Shown here: one piece after another, positions 1 to 10,989 of the stretch
How positions within the stretch are numbered: the stretch's first letter is position 1
How the letters are laid out: each line of letters starts with the position of its first letter
DNA from: Flavobacterium granuli
Lineage (GTDB): Bacteria > Bacteroidota > Bacteroidia > Flavobacteriales > Flavobacteriaceae
Direction of reading: 5' to 3'
Length of the DNA: 64,000 nucleotides
NCBI RefSeq assembly: GCF_900129705.1
Contig: NZ_FQWO01000012.1
Span: 62,001-126,000 of the forward strand
Made by a program: the position numbers and the translations under genes
Notes under the pieces: model-generated
Databases searched by the model: none
What the model was told of the DNA's origin: nothing
The model's input: only the letters and a program-made list of their open reading frames with translations

Positions 1-1022
<1,022 letters not shown>

Positions 1023-2360
1023 ATGAGAACAATTCAAAACTCCAACGACCCAATCCGTTCCAATGAAATCATAGCATTACTAAACAGTACAGCTACACCA
1101 TTAGAAAGCTCAAACGACCTGGATCCATTACTTGAATATATAGGGGAAGCTAAATATGTTTTGCTTGGCGAAGCCTCCCACGGAACCCATGAATATTATA
1201 CCTGGAGAGCAAAAATAACACAGCGCCTAATTAAAGAGAAAGGATTTTCATTTGTTGGCGTAGAAGGAGATTGGCCGGATTGTTATCGATTAAATCGCTA
1301 TGCAAAAGGGTATTTAGATCCGGGAAAAGACATTTTTAGCGTTATGGACGAATTCAAAAGATGGCCAACATGGATGTGGGCCAATTGGGAAACGGCTGCA
1401 TTCATCGATTGGCTGAAGACCCACAATGAAAATATCGCTGCCGATAAGAGAATCGGCTTTTACGGCTTAGATCTATACAGCTTCAGAGAATCAATGAATT
1501 CCATTATCCAATACTTAGAAAAAAACGATCCAAAAGCCTTGAAAATTGCAAAAGAAGCTTTGAGTTGCTATGAACCCTATTCCAAAGACGAAGGACAATC
1601 CTATGCTAGAGCTTCTGCTTTTGTACCTGAGCTATGCGAAAATGAGATTATCAATATGCTTACGGCAATCAGAAAAAATGCCGTGAATTACAATTCGGAT
1701 CATGAAAATGCAATGAGCACGGAACAAAATGCCTTTGTGGCACGAAATGCCGAAAAATACTTTAGAGCCATGATAAGAAGAGGATCAGCCTCATGGAACA
1801 TTCGCGATGAACACATGGTTTCTACAGTAGAACGACTCTTGAAATTCCACGGAACTGACGCAAAAGTGATCGTCTGGGAACACAATACCCATATTGGCGA
1901 CGCACGCGCCACTGACATGGCAGCCGAAGGAATGGTAAATGTGGGACAACTATTAAGAGAGCAATATTCAACCGACGGAGTGGTGGCCGTAGGATTTGGT
2001 TCTTACAAAGGAAGTGTCATAGCCGGCAGAGAATGGGGAGATTCTATGCGAAAAATAAACGTTCCCGAAGCCGAACAAGAAAGCTGGGAAGATCTTTTCC
2101 ATCTTGCCAGCAACGGACAAAACAAACTTTTATTGATGAACACGCTAAGAGAAGAAAAGTGTCTTTCAGACTTTATCGGACACAGAGCCATAGGTGTGGT
2201 CTATAATCCGGAACACGAAAGATTCGGGAATTATGTCCCTAGTATTTTACCCAAAAGATATGATGCTTTCGTATATTTAGATGAAACAACTGCATTGCAT
2301 CCAATACATATTCAACCGCAAGGCAACCAAATTCCAGAAACTTATCCTTTTGGAATGTAA
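1023..2360 (+). CDS. Erythromycin esterase family protein
   Basis: The 445-residue protein belongs to the erythromycin esterase / EreA-like superfamily. Members hydrolyse macrolide lactones or act on unknown esters; many chromosomal copies have no shown role in resistance. Visible family motifs are LLGEASHGTHEYY (about residues 48-58, with Glu50, His53 and His56), GVEGDWPD (about 79-86) and WEHNTHIGDAR (about 285), which supply the conserved Glu/His residues of the active site. There is no signal peptide, so it should be cytosolic. It stands alone, opposite in direction to eno and carA, and ends at a perfect 14-bp hairpin terminator. Its base composition looks slightly richer in G+C than the neighbours. 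Family membership is clear; substrate is unknown. Confidence 0.85.
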   Translation: MRTIQNSNDPIRSNEIIALLNSTATPLESSNDLDPLLEYIGEAKYVLLGEASHGTHEYYTWRAKITQRLIKEKGFSFVGVEGDWPDCYRLNRYAKGYLDPGKDIFSVMDEFKRWPTWMWANWETAAFIDWLKTHNENIAADKRIGFYGLDLYSFRESMNSIIQYLEKNDPKALKIAKEALSCYEPYSKDEGQSYARASAFVPELCENEIINMLTAIRKNAVNYNSDHENAMSTEQNAFVARNAEKYFRAMIRRGSASWNIRDEHMVSTVERLLKFHGTDAKVIVWEHNTHIGDARATDMAAEGMVNVGQLLREQYSTDGVVAVGFGSYKGSVIAGREWGDSMRKINVPEAEQESWEDLFHLASNGQNKLLLMNTLREEKCLSDFIGHRAIGVVYNPEHERFGNYVPSILPKRYDAFVYLDETTALHPIHIQPQGNQIPETYPFGM

Positions 2361-2379
2361 AACCTATTAAATCATAAAA

Positions 2380-2411
2380 AAGGGTCTGACTTTATAAAAA
2401 GTCAGACCCTT
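2380..2411. terminator. Bidirectional hairpin terminator
   Basis: AAGGGTCTGACTTT (2380-2393) pairs perfectly with AAAGTCAGACCCTT (2398-2411) around a 4-base loop, 14 bp in all, followed by a T-rich run. It sits between the convergent esterase gene and carA and can serve both. Confidence 0.85.
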
Positions 2412-2463
2412 AATATTTTTTAAATAGTTCTTTTAATACAAAATTACCGTAAAAACAGAAACC

Positions 2464-3564
2464 TTATCCTTTTATATTTTCAATAAATTGATCGAATAAA
2501 TACGAAGAATCATGAGGCCCAGGACTTGCTTCCGGATGGTACTGAACAGAAAAACAATTTTTATTCTTCATACGCATTCCAGCAACCGTTCCATCATTAA
2601 GATGTAGATGTGTAATCTCTAAATCCGGGTGATTATCTAATTCCTCTTTGTTCACCGCAAAACCGTGATTCTGAGATGTAATTTCTCCTTTACCAGAAAT
2701 TATATTTTTCACCGGATGGTTAATTCCTCTATGTCCGTTGAACATTTTATAAGTAGAAACGCCATTAGCCAAACCAATTACCTGATGTCCCAAACAGATA
2801 CCAAATAAGGGTTTATTATTTGCCAGAATTTCTTTAGCTACTTCAATTGCACTTGAAAGCGGTTCTGGATCACCAGGTCCATTAGACAAGAAAAAGCCAT
2901 CTGGATTAAAAGAAGCCATCTCTTCATAAGTTGAATCAAAAGGAAAAACTTTAATATAACAATCTCTTTTGGCCAGATTACGAAGTATATTCGTTTTAAT
3001 ACCTAAATCTAAAGCTGATATTTTATAAGTTGCATCCTCATTCCCGAAGAAGTAAGGTTCTTTAGTTGAAACTTTTGAAGCTAACTCCAATCCTTTCATA
3101 TCCGGAACTTTTGCTAATGCCACTTTTAATTCTTCTACTGAAGTTCCATCCGTACAAATAACTGCATTCATAGCTCCGTTATCACGAATATAACTTACTA
3201 AGGCTCTTGTATCCACATCTGAGATGCAAATTAGATTATGCTTTATAAAATAATCTTCTAAACTTCCAGAAGCATCTTCTCTTGAATAATTGAAACTAAA
3301 GTTTTTACAAACCAAGCCTGAGATTTTGATCCCATCAGATTCCACTTCTTTGTCATTCACTCCATAATTACCGATGTGAGTATTTGTTGCCACCATGATT
3401 TGACCAAAATAAGAAGGATCCGTAAAGATCTCCTGATATCCGGTCATACCTGTATTGAAACAAACTTCACCAAAAGTTGTCCCGCTAATTCCTATCGATT
3501 TTCCGTGAAAAATTGTTCCATCACTTAGTAAAAGTATGGCGCTTTGTCGTGTTGTATATTTCAT
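2464..3564 (-). CDS. carA: Carbamoyl-phosphate synthase small subunit
   Basis: CarA is the glutamine amidotransferase subunit that passes ammonia to CarB for carbamoyl phosphate, the precursor of pyrimidines and arginine. The 366 residues have the N-terminal CPSase small domain (about 1-150) and a class I GATase domain (about 185-360). The nucleophile Cys257 is in GICLGH, and His343 and Glu345 are in QYHPEASPGP. Length is normal. carB is not in the window. A canonical promoter lies just upstream, so carA is transcribed apart from the ribosomal operon that ends 200 bases before it. Confidence 0.97.
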   Translation of the reverse strand: MKYTTRQSAILLLSDGTIFHGKSIGISGTTFGEVCFNTGMTGYQEIFTDPSYFGQIMVATNTHIGNYGVNDKEVESDGIKISGLVCKNFSFNYSREDASGSLEDYFIKHNLICISDVDTRALVSYIRDNGAMNAVICTDGTSVEELKVALAKVPDMKGLELASKVSTKEPYFFGNEDATYKISALDLGIKTNILRNLAKRDCYIKVFPFDSTYEEMASFNPDGFFLSNGPGDPEPLSSAIEVAKEILANNKPLFGICLGHQVIGLANGVSTYKMFNGHRGINHPVKNIISGKGEITSQNHGFAVNKEELDNHPDLEITHLHLNDGTVAGMRMKNKNCFSVQYHPEASPGPHDSSYLFDQFIENIKG

Positions 3565-3582
3565 GTATAGTTAAATATTGTG

Positions 3583-3614
3583 CAAATTTAATTCATTAAT
3601 ATAATGGATGCAAA
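3583..3614 (-). promoter_or_regulatory. carA promoter
   Basis: On the minus strand TTTG (3614-3611), 20 nt, then TAAATTTG (3590-3583): a full match to the Bacteroidetes consensus. The expected transcript starts roughly 15 nt before the carA ATG. Confidence 0.75.
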
Positions 3615-3705
3615 CTTTTAAATTTTATTCTAAAATAAAAGTATTAATCTACAGGAAGTACATTCCATTCCTCATTTATATTTTGCTTCAAAAAAATCAA
3701 AAAAA

Positions 3706-3733
3706 AAGGATAAACTAAAAATAGTTTATCCTT
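3706..3733 (-). terminator. Terminator of the ribosomal operon
   Basis: AAGGATAAACTA (3706-3717) and TAGTTTATCCTT (3722-3733) form a perfect 12-bp stem with a 4-base loop. Read on the minus strand it is followed by a long T run. It lies 28 nt after the rplQ stop and closes the rplC-rplQ operon. Confidence 0.9.
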
Positions 3734-3761
3734 GATTCTTATTGAATGATTATTTTCATAA

Positions 3762-4250
3762 CTATTCAGCAGCGTCTGTAGTAGTTTCAGTTTCAGCAAC
3801 TGGAGCTTCAGTAGCTTCATCCGCTTTCTTAGCTTTTCCACCACGACGGCTTTTTGCTTTTTTAACTTCTTTTTTCCCGCCATTGTAAAGTTCATTGAAA
3901 TCTACCAATTCGATCATTGCCATATCAGCATTATCTCCTAAACGATTTCCAACTTTAATGATACGAGTGTATCCACCTGGACGATCTCCTACTTTAGCAG
4001 CTACGTCTCTGAACAAGTCAGTTACAGCATATTTGCTACGTAAGTAAGCAAAAACGATACGACGATTGTGAGTCGTATCATTTTTAGATTTTGTTATAAG
4101 CGGCTCAACAAATTGTTTAAGCGCTTTTGCTTTAGCGACAGTAGTGTTAATACGTTTGTGCTCAATAAGAGAACAAGCCATATTAGCCAACATAGATTTT
4201 CTATGTGCAGTCTGTCTGCTTAAGTGATTGAATTTTTTTCCGTGTCTCAT
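3762..4250 (-). CDS. rplQ: 50S ribosomal protein L17
   Basis: L17 is a large-subunit protein near the peptide exit tunnel. The first ~115 residues ([20 protein letters not shown] start, then RPGGYTRI) are the conserved fold. The protein has 162 residues against about 120-130 in most bacteria; the extra ~45 are a low-complexity Lys/Ala tail that turns acidic and Thr-rich at the end. Last gene of the alpha cluster after rpoA (31-base gap), followed by the terminator. Confidence 0.97.
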   Translation of the reverse strand: MRHGKKFNHLSRQTAHRKSMLANMACSLIEHKRINTTVAKAKALKQFVEPLITKSKNDTTHNRRIVFAYLRSKYAVTDLFRDVAAKVGDRPGGYTRIIKVGNRLGDNADMAMIELVDFNELYNGGKKEVKKAKSRRGGKAKKADEATEAPVAETETTTDAAE

Positions 4251-4281
4251 TGCTATGTAAATTTAAACCTTGCGGCTTAGA

Positions 4282-5274
4282 TTATTCTTTATCTAGTTTG
4301 TATTTTGCCAAATCCATTCCAAAGTTCAAATTCTTAATAGCTACAAGTTCATCTAGCTCAGTTAAAGATTTTTTACCGAAATTACGGAATTTCATTAGGT
4401 CATTTTTATTGAACGATACTAAATCACCAAGTGTATCAACTTCAGCCGCTTTCAAACAATTTAATGCTCTTACAGACAAATCCATATCAACAAGCTTAGT
4501 TTTAAGCAATTGTCTCATGTGTAATGATTCCTCATCATATGATTCTGTTTGTGCAATTTCATCAGCCTCGAGTGTAATCCTTTCGTCAGAGAATAACATG
4601 AAATGGTGAATTAAAACTTTAGCAGCTTCAGTAAGAGCATCTTTAGGATTAATTGAACCATCAGTTTTTATTTCAAAAACTAATTTTTCATAATCTGTTT
4701 TTTGCTCTACACGAAAGTTTTCAATGGCGTATTTTACGTTTTTTACCGGAGTAAAAATAGAATCCGTAAAAATAGTTCCAATTGCAGCATTTTGTTTTTT
4801 GTTCTCCTCAGCAGGAACATATCCTCTACCTTTTTCGATTGTTAAATCGATATTCAGTTTGATTTTACTGTCTAAATTACAGATCACAAGTTCTGGGTTC
4901 AAAACTTGAAAACCTGAAAGGAATTTTTGAAAATCACCAGCTGTTAATTGATCTTTACCAGAAACTGAAACAGTAACTGCTTCGTTATCTATATCTTCAA
5001 TTTGACGTTTGAAACGTACTTGTTTAAGATTAAGAATGATTTCGGTAACATCTTCAACAACTCCTGAAATAGTAGAAAACTCATGATCTACACCTTCTAT
5101 GCGAACAGATGTAATTGCATAACCTTCTAATGCTGAAAGCAAAACTCTTCTAAGTGCATTACCAACGGTCAATCCGTAACCAGGTTCTAAAGGTCTGAAT
5201 TCAAACTTACCTTCAAAATCGGTTGAATCGATCATGATAACTTTATCGGGCTTTTGAAAATTAAATATTGCCAT
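4282..5274 (-). CDS. rpoA: RNA polymerase alpha subunit
   Basis: Alpha nucleates assembly of RNA polymerase and contacts promoters and regulators. The 330 residues show the N-terminal dimerisation/assembly domain (about 1-235, with [21 protein letters not shown]) and the C-terminal helix-hairpin-helix domain (about 255-320, with [13 protein letters not shown] and [12 protein letters not shown]). Length is standard. It lies between rpsD and rplQ in the usual alpha-operon order. Confidence 0.98.
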   Translation of the reverse strand: MAIFNFQKPDKVIMIDSTDFEGKFEFRPLEPGYGLTVGNALRRVLLSALEGYAITSVRIEGVDHEFSTISGVVEDVTEIILNLKQVRFKRQIEDIDNEAVTVSVSGKDQLTAGDFQKFLSGFQVLNPELVICNLDSKIKLNIDLTIEKGRGYVPAEENKKQNAAIGTIFTDSIFTPVKNVKYAIENFRVEQKTDYEKLVFEIKTDGSINPKDALTEAAKVLIHHFMLFSDERITLEADEIAQTESYDEESLHMRQLLKTKLVDMDLSVRALNCLKAAEVDTLGDLVSFNKNDLMKFRNFGKKSLTELDELVAIKNLNFGMDLAKYKLDKE

Positions 5275-5295
5275 AAATTTCGACTAAGTCAATTA

Positions 5296-5901
5296 TTATT
5301 TGTTGTACAACTCTACGATTAATTGTTCTTTAATGTTTTCTGGGATTTGAAGTCTAGCTGGTACAGTTACAAAAGTACCTTCTTTGACATCATTATTCCA
5401 AGTAATCCATTCATAAACATGACTTGAATTAGATAAAGAACGTTCGATAGCTTCTAATGACTTAGATTTTTCACGAACTGCAACTTTATCACCAGGTTTA
5501 AGGTGGTAAGAAGCAATATTTACAACATCACCATTCACGGTAATATGTCTGTGAGAAACAAGTTGTCTCGCGCCTCTTCTAGAAGGAGCAATACCCATTC
5601 TAAATACAACGTTATCTAATCTTGCTTCACATAACTGTAAAAGAACCTCACCGGTAACTCCTTTAGTAGCTGATGCTTTTTTAAATAAACCTCTGAATTG
5701 TTTTTCTAAAATTCCATAAGAATATTTAGCTTTTTGCTTTTCCATTAACTGGATTGCATATTCAGATTTTTTACCTCTTTTTTTAGCCATCCCGTGTTGT
5801 CCAGGTGGATAATTTCTTTTTTCGAAAGCTTTGTCATCTCCGAAAATTGCCTCGCCAAATTTACGAGCAATTCTAGTTTTTGGACCAGTATATCTTGCCA
5901 T
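5296..5901 (-). CDS. rpsD: 30S ribosomal protein S4
   Basis: S4 is a primary 16S rRNA binding protein and in E. coli the translational repressor of the alpha operon. The 201 residues begin [17 protein letters not shown] and contain the S4 RNA-binding domain near residues 92-155 ([23 protein letters not shown]). The 89-base gap before it is the widest inside the spc/alpha stretch and holds a stem-loop candidate for autoregulation. Confidence 0.98.
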   Translation of the reverse strand: MARYTGPKTRIARKFGEAIFGDDKAFEKRNYPPGQHGMAKKRGKKSEYAIQLMEKQKAKYSYGILEKQFRGLFKKASATKGVTGEVLLQLCEARLDNVVFRMGIAPSRRGARQLVSHRHITVNGDVVNIASYHLKPGDKVAVREKSKSLEAIERSLSNSSHVYEWITWNNDVKEGTFVTVPARLQIPENIKEQLIVELYNK

Positions 5902-5917
5902 TTCTATGAATTAATTA

Positions 5918-5969
5918 AGGTAGAGATTATGAATTCAGGTCAAATCCTTCGATAATCGTTATTCTACCT
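5918..5969 (-). ncRNA. Candidate S4 leader structure
   Basis: In the rpsK-rpsD gap, read on the minus strand, AGGTAGA (5969-5963) can pair with TCTACCT (5924-5918), 7 bp. The enclosed 38 bases can form a CGA/TCG mini-hairpin and a GATT/AATC pairing, giving a branched structure 17 nt before the rpsD ATG. A ribosomal-leader motif for S4 has been described in Bacteroidia, as I recall; I could not compare the consensus. Confidence 0.5.
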
Positions 5970-5990
5970 AGTTATACTTAAATTAAATTA

Positions 5991-6374
5991 TTAAACTCTA
6001 CGTCTTTTTGGAGGACGACATCCGTTGTGAGGCATTGGAGTAACGTCGATAATTTCAGTCACTTCAATTCCACCATTATGTAAAGAACGGATGGCAGACT
6101 CACGTCCGTTTCCTGGTCCTTTTACATAAACCTTAACTTTTTTCAATCCAGCTTCAAGAGCTACTTTACTACAATCTTCTGCTGCCATTTGAGCTGCGTA
6201 TGGAGTATTCTTTTTAGAACCTCTAAAACCCATCTTACCAGCTGAAGACCAAGAAATAACTTCACCTTTTTTGTTTGTCAAAGAAATGATGATGTTATTG
6301 AAGGTAGCAGAAATATGAGCTTCTCCCGTTGATTCAACGATAACTTTACGTTTTTTTGCAGTTGCTTTAGCCAT
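5991..6374 (-). CDS. rpsK: 30S ribosomal protein S11
   Basis: S11 lies on the platform of the small subunit next to the mRNA exit. The 127 residues include the conserved core [15 protein letters not shown] and the C-terminal block [18 protein letters not shown]. Length is normal. It follows rpsM after 8 bases. Confidence 0.98.
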   Translation of the reverse strand: MAKATAKKRKVIVESTGEAHISATFNNIIISLTNKKGEVISWSSAGKMGFRGSKKNTPYAAQMAAEDCSKVALEAGLKKVKVYVKGPGNGRESAIRSLHNGGIEVTEIIDVTPMPHNGCRPPKRRRV

Positions 6375-6382
6375 ATTACTTA

Positions 6383-6757
6383 TTATTTAGTTGCTTTTTT
6401 CTTGTTAGCAACAGTTTTTCTTTTACCTTTTCTAGTTCTAGAGTTGTTCTTAGTTCTTTGTCCTCTTAAAGGAAGACCAGTTCTATGACGGATACCTCTA
6501 TAACATCCAATATCCATTAAACGTTTGATGTTCAAAGAAACTTCAGAACGCAATTCTCCTTCAATTTTAAAAACTCCAACAGCTTCACGAATTGCTCCGA
6601 TCTCGTCATCATTCCAGTCTTGAACTTTCTTGTCTTGGCTAACTTGAGCTTTTTCTAAAATCTCAATAGCTCTACTTTTTCCTAATCCGAAGATATAGGT
6701 AAGTGCTATAACACCTCTCTTATTTTTCGGGATATCAACCCCTGCTATTCTTGCCAT
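6383..6757 (-). CDS. rpsM: 30S ribosomal protein S13
   Basis: S13 forms bridges to the large subunit and contacts the P-site tRNA. The 124 residues begin [14 protein letters not shown] and include [29 protein letters not shown] and a basic tail. Its start lies directly after rpmJ, whose stop is 2 bases upstream. Confidence 0.98.
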   Translation of the reverse strand: MARIAGVDIPKNKRGVIALTYIFGLGKSRAIEILEKAQVSQDKKVQDWNDDEIGAIREAVGVFKIEGELRSEVSLNIKRLMDIGCYRGIRHRTGLPLRGQRTKNNSRTRKGKRKTVANKKKATK

Positions 6758-6759
6758 AA

Positions 6760-6876
6760 TTATCCTTGTCTTTGTTTAAATCTAGGATTCTTTTTGTTTA
6801 TAACGTACAATCTCCCTTTTCTACGCACAATAATGCACTCGGGACTTCTCTTTTTTACTGATGCTCTAACTTTCAT
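6760..6876 (-). CDS. rpmJ: 50S ribosomal protein L36, zinc-free form
   Basis: A 38-residue frame starting [20 protein letters not shown] and ending NPRFKQRQG is L36. Of the zinc ligands in the common form (two Cys, Cys, His) only Cys14 remains; the other positions are Ser11, Asn27 and Phe33 or close to it, so zinc binding is unlikely. It sits between infA and rpsM as expected. Confidence 0.93.
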   Translation of the reverse strand: MKVRASVKKRSPECIIVRRKGRLYVINKKNPRFKQRQG

Positions 6877-6888
6877 TGTGAATATCCT

Positions 6889-7104
6889 TTAATATCTATA
6901 AGTAATTCTTGCTTTTGACAAATCATAAGGACTCATTTCTAGTTTCACCTTATCACCAGGTAATAATTTGATGTAATGCATACGCATTTTACCAGAAATA
7001 TGAGCAATTACAATATGTCCGTTTTCTAACTCCACACGGAACATAGCATTTGATAATGCTTCAATTATGGATCCGTCTTGTTCTATTGCTGATTGTTTTG
7101 CCAT
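6889..7104 (-). CDS. infA: Translation initiation factor IF-1
   Basis: IF-1 is the 71-residue S1/OB-fold protein that blocks the A site during initiation. The sequence [39 protein letters not shown] and the end [12 protein letters not shown] are typical. Between secY and rpmJ; the map and adk genes that lie next to secY in many bacteria are absent here. Confidence 0.98.
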   Translation of the reverse strand: MAKQSAIEQDGSIIEALSNAMFRVELENGHIVIAHISGKMRMHYIKLLPGDKVKLEMSPYDLSKARITYRY

Positions 7105-7108
7105 AAAA

Positions 7109-8455
7109 TTAAGCTACTGCTTTTCTATTTTTACCACTTTTCATTAAACCATCATAATGTTTGTTTAACAAATATGAATTAATTTGCTGAATTGTATCTA
7201 TAGCGACACCAACCATAATTATTAATGAGGTACCTCCAAAAAACATTGCCCAAGATTGTTGAACATCCATAAGACTCACGATAATTGCTGGGAACACAGC
7301 TATTAAAGCTAGAAATAAAGATCCTGGGAAAGTAATTAAAGACATCACTTTGTCTAGAAAATCAGAAGTTTCTACACCAGGCCTAACACCCGGAATAAAT
7401 CCACCACTTCTTTTCAAATCATCTGACATCTTGTTAGTAGGAACCGTAATCGCAGTATAAAAGTATGTAAATACAACTATTAAAGTCGCAAAAACAAAAT
7501 TATACCAAAATCCGAACATATTACTAAAAGCACCAACAATAGATTGTGAAGCATCTGACTTTGATAACCCAGCTAATGCAGCAGGAATAAACATAATTGC
7601 CTGAGCAAATATAATAGGCATAACCCCTGAAGCATTCAGCTTCAATGGAATCCATTGTCTATTTCCTCCCATCATATCTTGTTCAAAATCGCCTGATGTT
7701 GTACGACGAGCGTACTGAACTGGTATTTTTCGTATCGCCATGGTCAATAAGACACAGGCAATAATAACCAAAAGCCATATAATAATTTCGATAACCAATA
7801 ACATTGGTCCACCGTTGTTATTTGTAACTCTTGTTGTAAATTCTTGTATAAATGCTTGAGGAAATCTTGCAAGTATACCTACCATAATCAAAAGCGATAT
7901 ACCATTTCCAATTCCTTTATCAGTTATTTTTTCTCCCAACCACATGGCAAAAATTGTACCTGTAACTAAGATAATTACTGAAGAAAATAAGAATTCAAAA
8001 GAATTAAACCCTAACAAAAATGCACTACTAGGTAAAGTTCTATATAGATTATAGATATAAGTTGGTCCTTGAACCAAAGTAATTACAATGGTTAACCAAC
8101 GAGTAATCTGATTAATCTTTTTTCTACCGCTTTCACCATCATTTTGAAGTTTTTGCAAATAAGGAATAGCAATTCCCATCAGCTGAACAACAATAGATGC
8201 CGAAATGTAAGGCATAATCCCTAAGGCAAAAACTGACGCTTGAGAAAATGCACCACCAGTAAACATATCTAAGATGGATCCAATACCACTTTTGGTTTGG
8301 CCAGCTAAATTAGCTAATTGTGTTGCATCGATACCCGGAAGCGTAACATGTGCTCCAAATCGATAAACTAAAAGCAGACCTAATGTAATTAGGATTCTGT
8401 TTTTTAGTTCCTCGATTTTCCAAACATTACTTATTGATTCAATAAATTTCTTCAT
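7109..8455 (-). CDS. secY: Protein translocase subunit SecY
   Basis: SecY is the pore of the Sec translocon in the inner membrane. The 448 residues show ten hydrophobic segments and the family motifs [20 protein letters not shown] near the start, [17 protein letters not shown] (about 190) and the cytosolic loop with PVQYARR (about 245). It follows rplO by 11 bases, the usual spc-operon position. Confidence 0.98.
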   Translation of the reverse strand: MKKFIESISNVWKIEELKNRILITLGLLLVYRFGAHVTLPGIDATQLANLAGQTKSGIGSILDMFTGGAFSQASVFALGIMPYISASIVVQLMGIAIPYLQKLQNDGESGRKKINQITRWLTIVITLVQGPTYIYNLYRTLPSSAFLLGFNSFEFLFSSVIILVTGTIFAMWLGEKITDKGIGNGISLLIMVGILARFPQAFIQEFTTRVTNNNGGPMLLVIEIIIWLLVIIACVLLTMAIRKIPVQYARRTTSGDFEQDMMGGNRQWIPLKLNASGVMPIIFAQAIMFIPAALAGLSKSDASQSIVGAFSNMFGFWYNFVFATLIVVFTYFYTAITVPTNKMSDDLKRSGGFIPGVRPGVETSDFLDKVMSLITFPGSLFLALIAVFPAIIVSLMDVQQSWAMFFGGTSLIIMVGVAIDTIQQINSYLLNKHYDGLMKSGKNRKAVA

Positions 8456-8466
8456 AAATTGAAAAA

Positions 8467-8919
8467 TTATATTGTTACAGCCTCTCCACCAGCAGCCTCA
8501 ATGGCAGCCTTTGCAGTAGCAGTAAATTTGTGAGCAGTTACTTTTAATTTCGCAGTCAATTCTCCTCTTCCTAAAATCTTAACGATCTCATTTTTTGTAG
8601 CTAAACGGTTAGAAACAAAAACTGTCATATCAACAGTATCTGTAATCACACCATTATCTACTAATAATTGAAGTGTATCAAGATTTACACCTTCGTATTC
8701 TTTACGATTGATGTTTGTAAAACCAAACTTAGGCACACGTCTTTGAAGTGGCATTTGCCCTCCTTCAAAACCAATCTTTTTAGAATAACCAGAACGAGAT
8801 TTTGCTCCTTTGTGTCCACGTGCAGCGGTACCACCTTTTCCAGAACCTTCTCCTCTACCTAATCTTTTATTTTGATTGTGCGTTGACCCTTCAGCTGGTT
8901 GTAAGTTACTTAAATTCAT
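8467..8919 (-). CDS. rplO: 50S ribosomal protein L15
   Basis: L15 binds 23S rRNA late in assembly. The 150 residues start MNLSNLQPAEGSTHNQNKRL and contain the glycine-rich RGEGSGKGGTAARGHKG stretch and FEGGQMPLQRRVPK. Spacing to rpmD is 11 bases. Confidence 0.98.
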   Translation of the reverse strand: MNLSNLQPAEGSTHNQNKRLGRGEGSGKGGTAARGHKGAKSRSGYSKKIGFEGGQMPLQRRVPKFGFTNINRKEYEGVNLDTLQLLVDNGVITDTVDMTVFVSNRLATKNEIVKILGRGELTAKLKVTAHKFTATAKAAIEAAGGEAVTI

Positions 8920-8930
8920 AACAATATGTG

Positions 8931-9113
8931 TTATTTAGCTTCTTCAACAGAAACTAAGTGTTTAACTTTGTTTATCATCCCAAGGATTGCAGGGTTTGAG
9001 TCATGTTCTACAACTTGACCCATTTTACGTAGACCTAAAGCCTCTAATCCTCTTTTTTGATCAAGTGGACAGTTGATTTTACTTCTAACTTGTTTTACTA
9101 ATAATTTAGCCAT
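8931..9113 (-). CDS. rpmD: 50S ribosomal protein L30
   Basis: The 60-residue protein MAKLLVKQVRSKINCPLDQK ending in VKHLVSVEEAK is L30, with the conserved LGLRKMGQVVEHDSNPAILGM core. It lies between rpsE and rplO as in other spc operons. Confidence 0.97.
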   Translation of the reverse strand: MAKLLVKQVRSKINCPLDQKRGLEALGLRKMGQVVEHDSNPAILGMINKVKHLVSVEEAK

Positions 9114-9125
9114 AATTTCCTTGAA

Positions 9126-9650
9126 TTAACCTTTAAAAACTTTTTCTAAAGATACTCCTCTTTGTTTTGCAACGGTGTGAGCACTTCTCATTTGTAATAA
9201 AGCATCAAAAGTTGCTTTCACTACGTTGTGAGGATTTGATGATCCTTGAGATTTAGACAATACATCGTGAATACCTACTGATTCAAGAACTGAACGAACA
9301 GCTCCACCAGCAATAACTCCTGTACCATGAGAGGCAGGAATTAAGAATACACGTGCACCACCAAATTTACCTTTTTGTTCGTGAGGAACTGATTGACCAT
9401 TCAAAGGAATTTTTACTAAATTTTTCTTAGCGTCTTCTACTGCTTTCGCAATTGCTTCAGAAACATCTTTAGATTTTCCTAATCCATGTCCTACAACTCC
9501 ATTTTCATCACCTACAACTACAATAGCAGAAAAACCGAAAGCTCTACCCCCTTTTGTAACCTTAGTAACACGATTAACACTCACCAAACGATCTTTTAAT
9601 TCAAGACCACTTGGTTTTACTAACTCTACATTCTTGTATTTATTAGACAT
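9126..9650 (-). CDS. rpsE: 30S ribosomal protein S5
   Basis: S5 contributes to decoding accuracy and mRNA helicase activity. The 174 residues hold the double-stranded RNA-binding N domain ([20 protein letters not shown], about 18-80) and the C-terminal S5 fold ([16 protein letters not shown]). It is followed by rpmD after 12 bases. Confidence 0.98.
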   Translation of the reverse strand: MSNKYKNVELVKPSGLELKDRLVSVNRVTKVTKGGRAFGFSAIVVVGDENGVVGHGLGKSKDVSEAIAKAVEDAKKNLVKIPLNGQSVPHEQKGKFGGARVFLIPASHGTGVIAGGAVRSVLESVGIHDVLSKSQGSSNPHNVVKATFDALLQMRSAHTVAKQRGVSLEKVFKG

Positions 9651-9656
9651 AATATA

Positions 9657-10007
9657 TTAGAATTTAAGTCCAGCCGCTCTTGCGCCTTCCGCTAATGATT
9701 TAATACGACCGTGATACAAATAACCTCCTCTATCGAAAGTTACTACATCTATCCCAGCTTTTAACGCTTTCTCTGCAACAAGTTTTCCAACAGCTGCAGC
9801 GATTTCCACGTTCGTACCTTTACCTATCTCTTTTTCTCTTGAAGAAGCAGCTAATAAAGTAACTCCGTTTACATCATCAATAAGTTGAGCGTAAATTTCT
9901 TTGTTACTTCTAAATACAGACAGCCTTGGATTAGCAGCAGTACCACTAATTGTTTTTCTGATTCTGAATCTAATTCTCTGTCTTCTTTCAGGTTTTGTTA
10001 ATGACAT
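9657..10007 (-). CDS. rplR: 50S ribosomal protein L18
   Basis: L18 binds 5S rRNA together with L5. The 116 residues include [34 protein letters not shown] and the C-terminal [19 protein letters not shown]. Length is standard; it is 6 bases before rpsE. Confidence 0.98.
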   Translation of the reverse strand: MSLTKPERRQRIRFRIRKTISGTAANPRLSVFRSNKEIYAQLIDDVNGVTLLAASSREKEIGKGTNVEIAAAVGKLVAEKALKAGIDVVTFDRGGYLYHGRIKSLAEGARAAGLKF

Positions 10008-10018
10008 AATCTTATTTT

Positions 10019-10561
10019 TTAAGCTGATTTACCTGCTTTTCTTCTTAATACTTCACCTACAAATTTAACACCTTTTCCTTTGTAAGGTTCTGGTTTACGG
10101 AAACCTCTAATTTTTGCCGCAACCTGACCTAAAAGTTGTTTATCAAACGATGTTAACTTAACAATTGGGTTTTTACCTTTTTCAGATATTGTCTCTAAAG
10201 TTACTTCTGGAGCAATTTCTAAAACAATATTATGAGAAAATCCAAGAGCTAAATCTAGTTTTTGTCCTTGATTAGAAGCTCTGTAACCTACTCCTACCAA
10301 TTCTAAAGATTTTGTAAAGCCATCAGTCACACCAACAATCATATTATTGATTAAAGATCTGTACAAACCGTGTTTTGCTCTTTGGTCTTTGTGATCAGAC
10401 GATCTGTCTACTTGAACTTGACCGTCTTCAACTGTTACAGTAACGTCCGAAAACTCCTGTGTTAGTTGACCATTTTTTCCTTTTACTGTAATAATACCGT
10501 CTTTAACTTCTACAGTTACACCAGCAGGGATTACAATTGGATTTTTACCTATTCTTGACAT
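10019..10561 (-). CDS. rplF: 50S ribosomal protein L6
   Basis: L6 sits near the factor-binding site of the large subunit. The 180 residues show the two repeated L6 domains and the C-terminal signature [20 protein letters not shown]. It follows rpsH by 15 bases. Confidence 0.98.
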   Translation of the reverse strand: MSRIGKNPIVIPAGVTVEVKDGIITVKGKNGQLTQEFSDVTVTVEDGQVQVDRSSDHKDQRAKHGLYRSLINNMIVGVTDGFTKSLELVGVGYRASNQGQKLDLALGFSHNIVLEIAPEVTLETISEKGKNPIVKLTSFDKQLLGQVAAKIRGFRKPEPYKGKGVKFVGEVLRRKAGKSA

Positions 10562-10576
10562 CTTATAGTCTTTTTA

Positions 10577-10975
10577 TTAGTATACGTAACAAATTACTTC
10601 TCCACCAACGTTAAGTTGTTTGGCTTTCTTTCCAGTCATCAAACCTTTTGATGTAGAAACAATAGCAATTCCTAATCCGTTAAGGATTCTTGGAATAGAA
10701 GCAGAACTTGAATATTTACGCAAACCTGGTTTACTAATTCTTTGGATATCTTTAATTACTGACTCTTTAGTATCTTTATCATACTTCAAAGCAATTTTGA
10801 TTGAACCCTGAACAGCGTTGTCTTCAAATTTGTAACTTAAGATATAACCTTGATCAAATAAGATCTTAGTTATTTCTTTTTTTAGATTAGATGCAGGAAT
10901 TTCGACAACTTTGTGGTTTGCAGCCACAGCGTTTCTAACTCTTGTTAAATAATCTGCAATAGGATCTGTATACAT
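10577..10975 (-). CDS. rpsH: 30S ribosomal protein S8
   Basis: S8 is a primary binder of 16S rRNA helix 21 and, in E. coli, the repressor of the spc operon. The 132 residues begin [20 protein letters not shown] and end [22 protein letters not shown], the conserved S8 C-terminus. It is preceded by a 70-base gap with a nested stem-loop, in a block where most gaps are under 20 bases. Confidence 0.98.
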   Translation of the reverse strand: MYTDPIADYLTRVRNAVAANHKVVEIPASNLKKEITKILFDQGYILSYKFEDNAVQGSIKIALKYDKDTKESVIKDIQRISKPGLRKYSSSASIPRILNGLGIAIVSTSKGLMTGKKAKQLNVGGEVICYVY

Positions 10976-10989
10976 ATGTATTAATTTGC

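Noticed and set aside
3644..3895. Minus-strand frame of 83 residues rich in Lys and Leu
   Set aside because: It is the shifted frame of the Lys/Ala-rich L17 tail and crosses the operon terminator.
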